Shown: positions 58,334-64,000 of the stretch, piece by piece | How positions within the stretch are numbered: the stretch's first letter is position 1 | Layout: every line of letters begins with the position of its first letter | Source of the DNA: Ciona savignyi | Lineage: Eukaryota > Chordata > Ascidiacea > Phlebobranchia > Cionidae | Direction of reading: 5' to 3' | DNA: 64,000 bases | Assembly: GCA_000149265.1 (NCBI GenBank) | Contig: CH003021.1 | Coordinates: forward strand, 888,462-952,461 | Program-made: the position numbers and the translations under genes | Notes under the pieces: model-generated | Told to the model about the DNA's origin: nothing | The model's input: only the letters and a program-made list of their open reading frames with translations | The model's database searches: none

Positions 58334-61300
58334 AATATTGTATAAAAATGTAACTGGTAGTCACCCTAGTTCCGTGGTATAAAATTATTACAATATTCGA
58401 GTTATCGCTATTTTATTTTCTAATTTCTGGCATTGTTTTAATTTCCGAAGTCTTGTAAAATAAATGTATTATAAGTGTGCCTAGCTCGAGTGGTTCTTAC
58501 GAAAGGCACAGATTTAGTTTGTGCTAAAAAGTCTGAAGAACTAGGACGAAACCTATTTACTAACAACTACAAGCAAGATACCGCAAAAACAAATTAAAAG
58601 CATTAGCCGGTCAATCAAACATCGAACAATGTACATGTACATTGTACACTTCAATAAAGGTTTTTGCGAATTAAATTAATTGAATAATTTAATACGGTAG
58701 TAGATTCTAGATAATTGCTACCAATTACATAGCATTAGTAAGTGCGATTGAATTTGGCATTCAGAGTACCGTTATTTAACCCGTCACGCTTCTCTGAATT
58801 GGTACATATAAGATAACTAACATTGACTAACGACAATCTTTAATTACATTTGCATTAGTTTGTATACGTTTGTCAGTTACGGCGTTTGGACCAGTACACG
58901 CAAAGTTATATTCCATTTTGTTAACAGTCAATGGCCGGATTCAGCTGTACCTGACCGTATTATGTAAGTAAAACATTCGCATTCGGTCAAGACGTTGTGA
59001 GGTCTAAACCAGCCACTGGCTTAGTCAGTTCTGTCCTTGGGCAGGGAAGTTAGCGGGCATTGCGTGAACCCAGTTGATTAATGGGTTGGACCAAACTTAG
59101 AGCAACGTTAAAATAATTAGCAGCACCTCTCAATACTTCCGGTCAAATTCGACGTAAGTATGAGGTAAGCTGACCATTGCAATGTTATAGCTCACATGTG
59201 TTATGTCGTTTATCGGGGAAGAAAAACATAAATATCTTATCTTATAATATAATGTGTTCTTTCATTGGTTAAATATATAGCTTGTTGGACGAAAAGATTG
59301 TTTGAACAGTAGTTGTTTTAAGCCAATTACATGACACAGTACACTGATATAGGCCTACCAATGTCCGAAATTTAGGGTACTTGCTCAAGATAAATTGCCA
59401 AAGTCAGCTTAGCATCCATAGACATAACTATACCCATTTAATAAACGTTTGTCTAAATTTGGTTTATAAGTAAGTAAGCGGAACTCTATCAGGAGTTATA
59501 ATTATTTTTCTAAGTTTAAGTGCTAGCCTGAAGGTAGGCTATATTCTGTATACTTAACTTTGCTGCAGGTCAAGATTGCGGTATAAGTGCTCATTTTTTG
59601 TCATAAATATCAAAATATAGTTAGGCGAACACTAACGGGTAAAGCTGGATTAAGTAGATTTTTTCCACATTGAGCGAGGAAGAAGTAATTTTGACCACTA
59701 TTTTCGGCAGAGCGATAAACCGTATGCGGCTATAGGTGATCAATAGGCGCATCTATTCTAAGCTTCTCAACAGTGACAGGAAATCGTGCATGACTCTGGT
59801 ATTAGAAGTGTTTATGCTAGTTATGGATTTCTATTAGTCTGTGAACTTAATGGTTAATCTATGGGTTTGCATGTTTGAACAGACCGTTAAATTAGCCTAC
59901 ATGTCATATGACCAGCGTGCTTTAAATGACACCAGGAAGCTTGGTTGTATACGTATTTCTATAGTTGTTTTAGCGTTCAAAAAATATACAGAAGGTTAAT
60001 GTCGTATTTGTTTGCACTGAGTTTATATCCGTTTTTAGTAAAGCAGTTTAAGTATTATTTATTTATTGTTCGCCATTTTATTTACGCAAACCTCAGGTAA
60101 GTATTACAAAATCAGCAAAGTTTGTTCTGTTTAAAACCCAGTATGGCAAATCTAATATCAGTAAACTGTTTGAATTTTAGTTCGATTTGTAAACCTATAT
60201 AGTAGCATTGGTCGAACGTATATCATATTCAAAAATTTCATAAATTTTGGGAAATCCATGCAATTATAGACGATGGTTGCATATTGTTCGTTGTAAATTA
60301 AATCGTGCATTACATTTATAATGTAAATTTGCGTGATTCACTCTTATATAAATAAATTAAACGTCCGGCGCACTAGCTCAAATACTTTTGTTTTTAAACT
60401 GGTGCACGCGCTGCGCTCACGATAATAAAATATAATTCTACCTGACAGCGTGCTGGCTTGTCTGTAGACCCCACCAAAGGTGTGACGAAATTTATGGTTA
60501 TTTAGCTTCTTTATTTAATTTTTGTACATTTGCATTGATTATTTATCATCTAATTATTCTGGATCAAGTTATTAAATAATGTTAAGTGATTCTCTATTTG
60601 TGATTTTTAAGTTGATGTCCACAGACAGTCCTTGTGTTACTTTATTTGTCACGTCTGTGTCTGCATTGGTATTGTAATGTAATGTTTGGCTAATGACAAT
60701 TTGGCAGCTTAGGCATACCAGAAATCGATATTGCCTTGTTTTGTACGGGTATGTGTTTAAATACTTCCACGATACACTTGTAATAGGCTGATTCACCTTA
60801 TTTAAGAACATAACTAATTCTCTGCAAAAATTTGGGCAATTCCAGTTATACCCTCCTGTTAACATAGCTACATAGACCATATCGACATAGAACGAATATA
60901 TTAATATTTAATGAAAGTTCTTTTGTGGCTATGCTCAGTTGACCGGTCAGTAAGTATATAATAAATTGACCCAGTGAGCATACCACAGATATAGTAAATA
61001 AAGTCTTAAACACGGAAAAGGATAATGTAAGAGGTCGCAACAACAAAAAACAGATCACTGGGCACCTGCCAGGTCTCAGGGTGCATTGACGCAACAACAA
61101 AAACAAACGTTGCTATACCTAAGCTGCCGTAGCCGAACTAGGGCGCTTATCTGTCAGTCATGCGGCCCGGTCTCCGGAAATCGTCAGAAGTTGTTTCGCT
61201 TTTGTTTTGTGTTCGGATAGTTATCAGTACCTTGAGTAATAACGCAGCTACATGAAACTGAGTTGTACATGATTTGGGTGTATAGTGTATTATACTAAAT

Positions 61301-62478
61301 CTACATACACCTTATTAAATTTATAAATTGCAAGATTTGTAGACTAAAATTAACCATGTCTATATTACCACGTTGTCATTTGATTACGGCATTGTATTAG
61401 GCTTAAATAGCTAGAAACGTCACTAAGTATACTCGAAGCACGTAAGAGGTACATTCAAGTGCTTTACTCGGTAAATTAGCCCAAAATATCCAGCATTTTT
61501 TTGTTTACTCAGACTGTTCGATCGTGCCGTTTAGAACAGGTTCGGTGTATTAACAAACCTAACCACATAGAAGGCTTTGTGGTGTTGAAAGCAACTGTTG
61601 GCACGTTATAAATTCTTTGGTGCCTAGTTGTTCGTAGCCGATAAGCAAACGTTGACAGCAGACAACAGCCCACCAGGGAAATAGTGCGTTCCTTTTTGTC
61701 GCTTTTTATGGTTGTCTTCGTGAGCATTAAAGTACATTCCGTAGCTGCCTGCGGCTTTATAGCCCAACTGCGATGTAGTGTGAATTTTAAAAAATCAGCC
61801 GCAACTAAATTATATAAATAGCTTTAAAGTCGGTAAATATGTATTAATTCTTGTATAATAAAGAAGGTTATATCTACAACTCTCACCAATGCAAAAATAC
61901 AAAAATGATCTTTAAAAAAGACTTTGGTATATCTCTGCACTGATAATGGTTGTAAATATAACTGGATTTGTCCTAATGCTGGTTGTACAGAGAAAGTCAG
62001 TTTTATAATTCGTGTAACTAGTAACTCCGCATACTATGCGCTAATTGTGTAAGTTTATAGAAATGTTTAAATACTTGGTTCCAAAATGTTAATATTCTCT
62101 GAGGCTATGGTAACCCTGATCGGCTGGTTCTCGAAATAGCTTGCATGAGGATAGCTTGAACTTATTGAAACTGCCATTTGTTATCTATTAGAGGTTATGG
62201 CACAAGAATATTATTTTATGTGTGTTATATTATCATGTATAAAGCGCGGGTCGTCGAGGTGACTCATTGTTCATCTATTCAGGCGAACCTATTATTTTAC
62301 TTCGTGTTATTCAGCATATGCGTAAATATAACATAATCGACTATAGTGATGACGCTAATCAGACGTCTATATCGTCAATGTAATATTTTGTAAAATTGTA
62401 AACCATTTCTTTTTATACTTGAATATTCTTACAGGTGCAAGAGAGCTAAACAGATTTAATTGGTATTTTTAGGGAAAC
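58334..62478. other. Gene-poor intergenic stretch with an old SINE
   Basis: Downstream of the DPP4-like gene. About 58976-59245 is a diverged plus-orientation SINE (GTCCTTGGGCAGGGAAG, GTGAACCCAGTTGATTAATG, then a TATCTTATCTTAT tail). The rest is AT-rich with only short open frames of chance length, and I recognise no gene in it. Confidence 0.5.
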
Positions 62479-63910
62479 ATGGCTGAAATCTCGCCCAGAA
62501 CCCAAATATACTCAACAGGTAGGATACGTTATATTCTATGAAACGACCTGATATGCATATGCGCATAGTCAACTTTGTGTTTTATCAGAACAGTCTTCGC
62601 TGAATAGTAATCACAAGCAGTCAATTCTCAATGCGAACCCTCCGGCCAGCAAACTCGGTGAAGCAGGTATGCCGTCGAGATATATTTTAGACTAAGATAT
62701 TTAATTTTGTATAACTAGGATCGTCTGTTTTCTACAACAAAGGAACATAAATTTTATTTTACTTTGGCTTGTTGCGGCACCCATAATTTTATAAAATACA
62801 AACAACGGTGATTACACTTAAGAATAATAAAAACCACAAATCCAAGGTAGCTCTTGCTAAACTAGAACTTATACGATAATCGTACCAAATATAATTAGCT
62901 ATAACGACTTAGCACATTAGATGTGTTAGCCACTACTAAAATCCATTTTAGCTGTACCGTATATGTATATATACTTCTGCATGCAGAAACAAATTAGTGA
63001 TATATGATATTCGTTGTTAGTGATATATGATATTTCGTTGTTAGTGATATATGATAAACTAACCTTATCGGTCAATTGTATTATACATGGTGAAATACGT
63101 TATTAAAAGCGCTCGTTAATCGGCAGTGCAAGGTGCAATATACTTAATGTATGTATGTACGTAACGTGTGGATACAGCCCCGTTGTAATCATCTATTCTC
63201 ATTGGAAAGGAAGGAAAATTCCTTGCAACACCCAACGCAGTTATCCTTGCCATAATCTTTGGATTTATCTTTGGTTTCGGTAATTACCCGACTCAAAACA
63301 GATATATTTTAATGGGCTTTCCACGGCTTCTATCCAGAATTTATCCTGGGTACAAAGATATTCTATCCTTGGCAGGTCACTTTTTGACTATAGGCGTGAA
63401 AAGAATATCTATTATAGAATTTTTGATATACGTATTTGGTATTATACATTTGAGGAATTGATTTTAACGGAAAACGACAAAAAATACGACATATTCATTA
63501 CACCTGGCAATATTGTATTATAATTGATGGTTTACTTTATTTATACGGGGTTTTCGGCGTAATTGGGATATTTAAATTTATGTTTATTTCACTGTTATTT
63601 TATACGTTTTCCACTTTCTTTAAAAATTAAAGTGAAGAATTTGTTGCCCTTTATCTAGTTTGTTTTATTTATCTACACCTTTTTTTGCAATTTGAAGTGA
63701 ACAGTTCTTACCAGTCCCGAAATAATGGTTGTCCAATCGGGGCTTAAAATTCGCAAAACTGCCGTCGTGATCATGGCAATAAACATGAAGTTGTATCTAT
63801 GTGGAATACCAAATTCACACAAATTTAAATTTCAGATAAAATGAAAGGTAATACAAAGATTTTTAAACGAAGAGATACCCCAATGGAATTAAATATACCA
63901 CATACGAAAG
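62479..63910 (+). CDS. First exons of an unidentified, probably membrane, protein
   Basis: Exons 62479-62518, 62589-62666, 63214-63279 and, less surely, 63836-63910 join in phase. The protein starts MAEISPRTQIYSTEQSSLN and stays hydrophilic for about 39 residues. Then comes ATPNAVILAIIFGFIFGFG (about 44-62), a good membrane helix, and a basic stretch (KGNTKIFKRRDTPMELNIP) if exon 4 belongs. A pyrimidine-rich 3' splice site (TATTTTTAG) lies 7 bases before the ATG. Exon 3 could instead read on (ILMGFPRLLSRIYPG), which faintly recalls the segment after helix 1 of glutamate transporters, but I do not trust this. The gene leaves the window at its 3' side. Family unknown. Confidence 0.5.
62994..63056. 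repeat. 23-24 bp tandem repeat, 2.7 copies
   Basis: The unit TTAGTGATATATGATATTCGTTG is repeated (62994-63016, 63017-63040 with one extra T, and a partial third copy) in intron 2 of the last gene. Confidence 0.9.
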
Positions 63911-64000
63911 GTGAGCACTCCAATATTTTATATTTTGTAATGTATTTCACTACGACAATGGAAGAATATGTATCAGCGAAATGTACCTTTTGGGGTTTGC

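Overview
This window looks like ascidian (sea squirt) nuclear DNA, most probably Ciona. It is AT-rich. It carries intron-rich animal genes with short exons and canonical GT..AG introns. It also holds many copies of one tRNA-derived SINE ending in GGATA repeats, which resembles the composite SINE described from Ciona (Cics-1-like; named from memory, not checked). All gene models below were built by hand from splice sites, reading phase and remembered protein families. Every multi-exon model I call complete keeps a consistent phase at every junction and sums to whole codons.

Layout: (1) 83-3516 +, the 3' part of a hyccin (FAM126/HYCC) gene, with a small inverted-repeat element just after the stop codon. 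(2) 4970-15367 -, a complete 18-exon LRSAM1 E3 ubiquitin ligase (719 aa), convergent with hyccin, whose introns hold two hAT-type elements and a SINE. (3) 15892-17193 -, a single-exon rhodanese-domain protein of the TSTD2/TrhO type. (4) 17.2-18.5 kb, a hAT element and three SINE pieces. (5) 19983-22591 +, a CCDC186 (C. elegans CCCP-1) coiled-coil protein broken by a 100-N assembly gap. (6) 24807-32858 -, a complete 20-coding-exon discoidin domain receptor tyrosine kinase (1010 aa). (7) 36505-37839 +, a small secreted protein with one granulin module. (8) 38-39.4 kb, a hAT element with a transposase remnant, and a SINE. (9) 40158-45118 +, a complete eight-exon LETMD1 mitochondrial protein (328 aa). 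(10) 47838-58328 +, a complete 19-coding-exon DPP4-type serine exopeptidase (806 aa) with catalytic triad. (11) 58.3-62.4 kb, a gene-poor stretch. (12) 62479-63910 +, the first exons of an unidentified, probably membrane, protein that runs off the window.

The genes serve unrelated jobs: plasma-membrane PI4K scaffolding (hyccin), ubiquitin ligation and ESCRT sorting (LRSAM1), dense-core vesicle maturation (CCDC186), collagen sensing (DDR), granulin signalling, mitochondria (LETMD1) and peptide trimming (DPP4). I see no operon-like functional cluster and no convincing novel system. The more notable points are four hAT-type elements, three with unambiguous 8-bp target duplications; a His in place of the key collagen-contact Trp in DDR; a proline-rich DDR tail; a stand-alone granulin module; poly(A) signals supplied by a mobile element or overlapping a stop codon; and three genes whose start codon follows a lone 3' splice site, as expected for spliced-leader trans-splicing.
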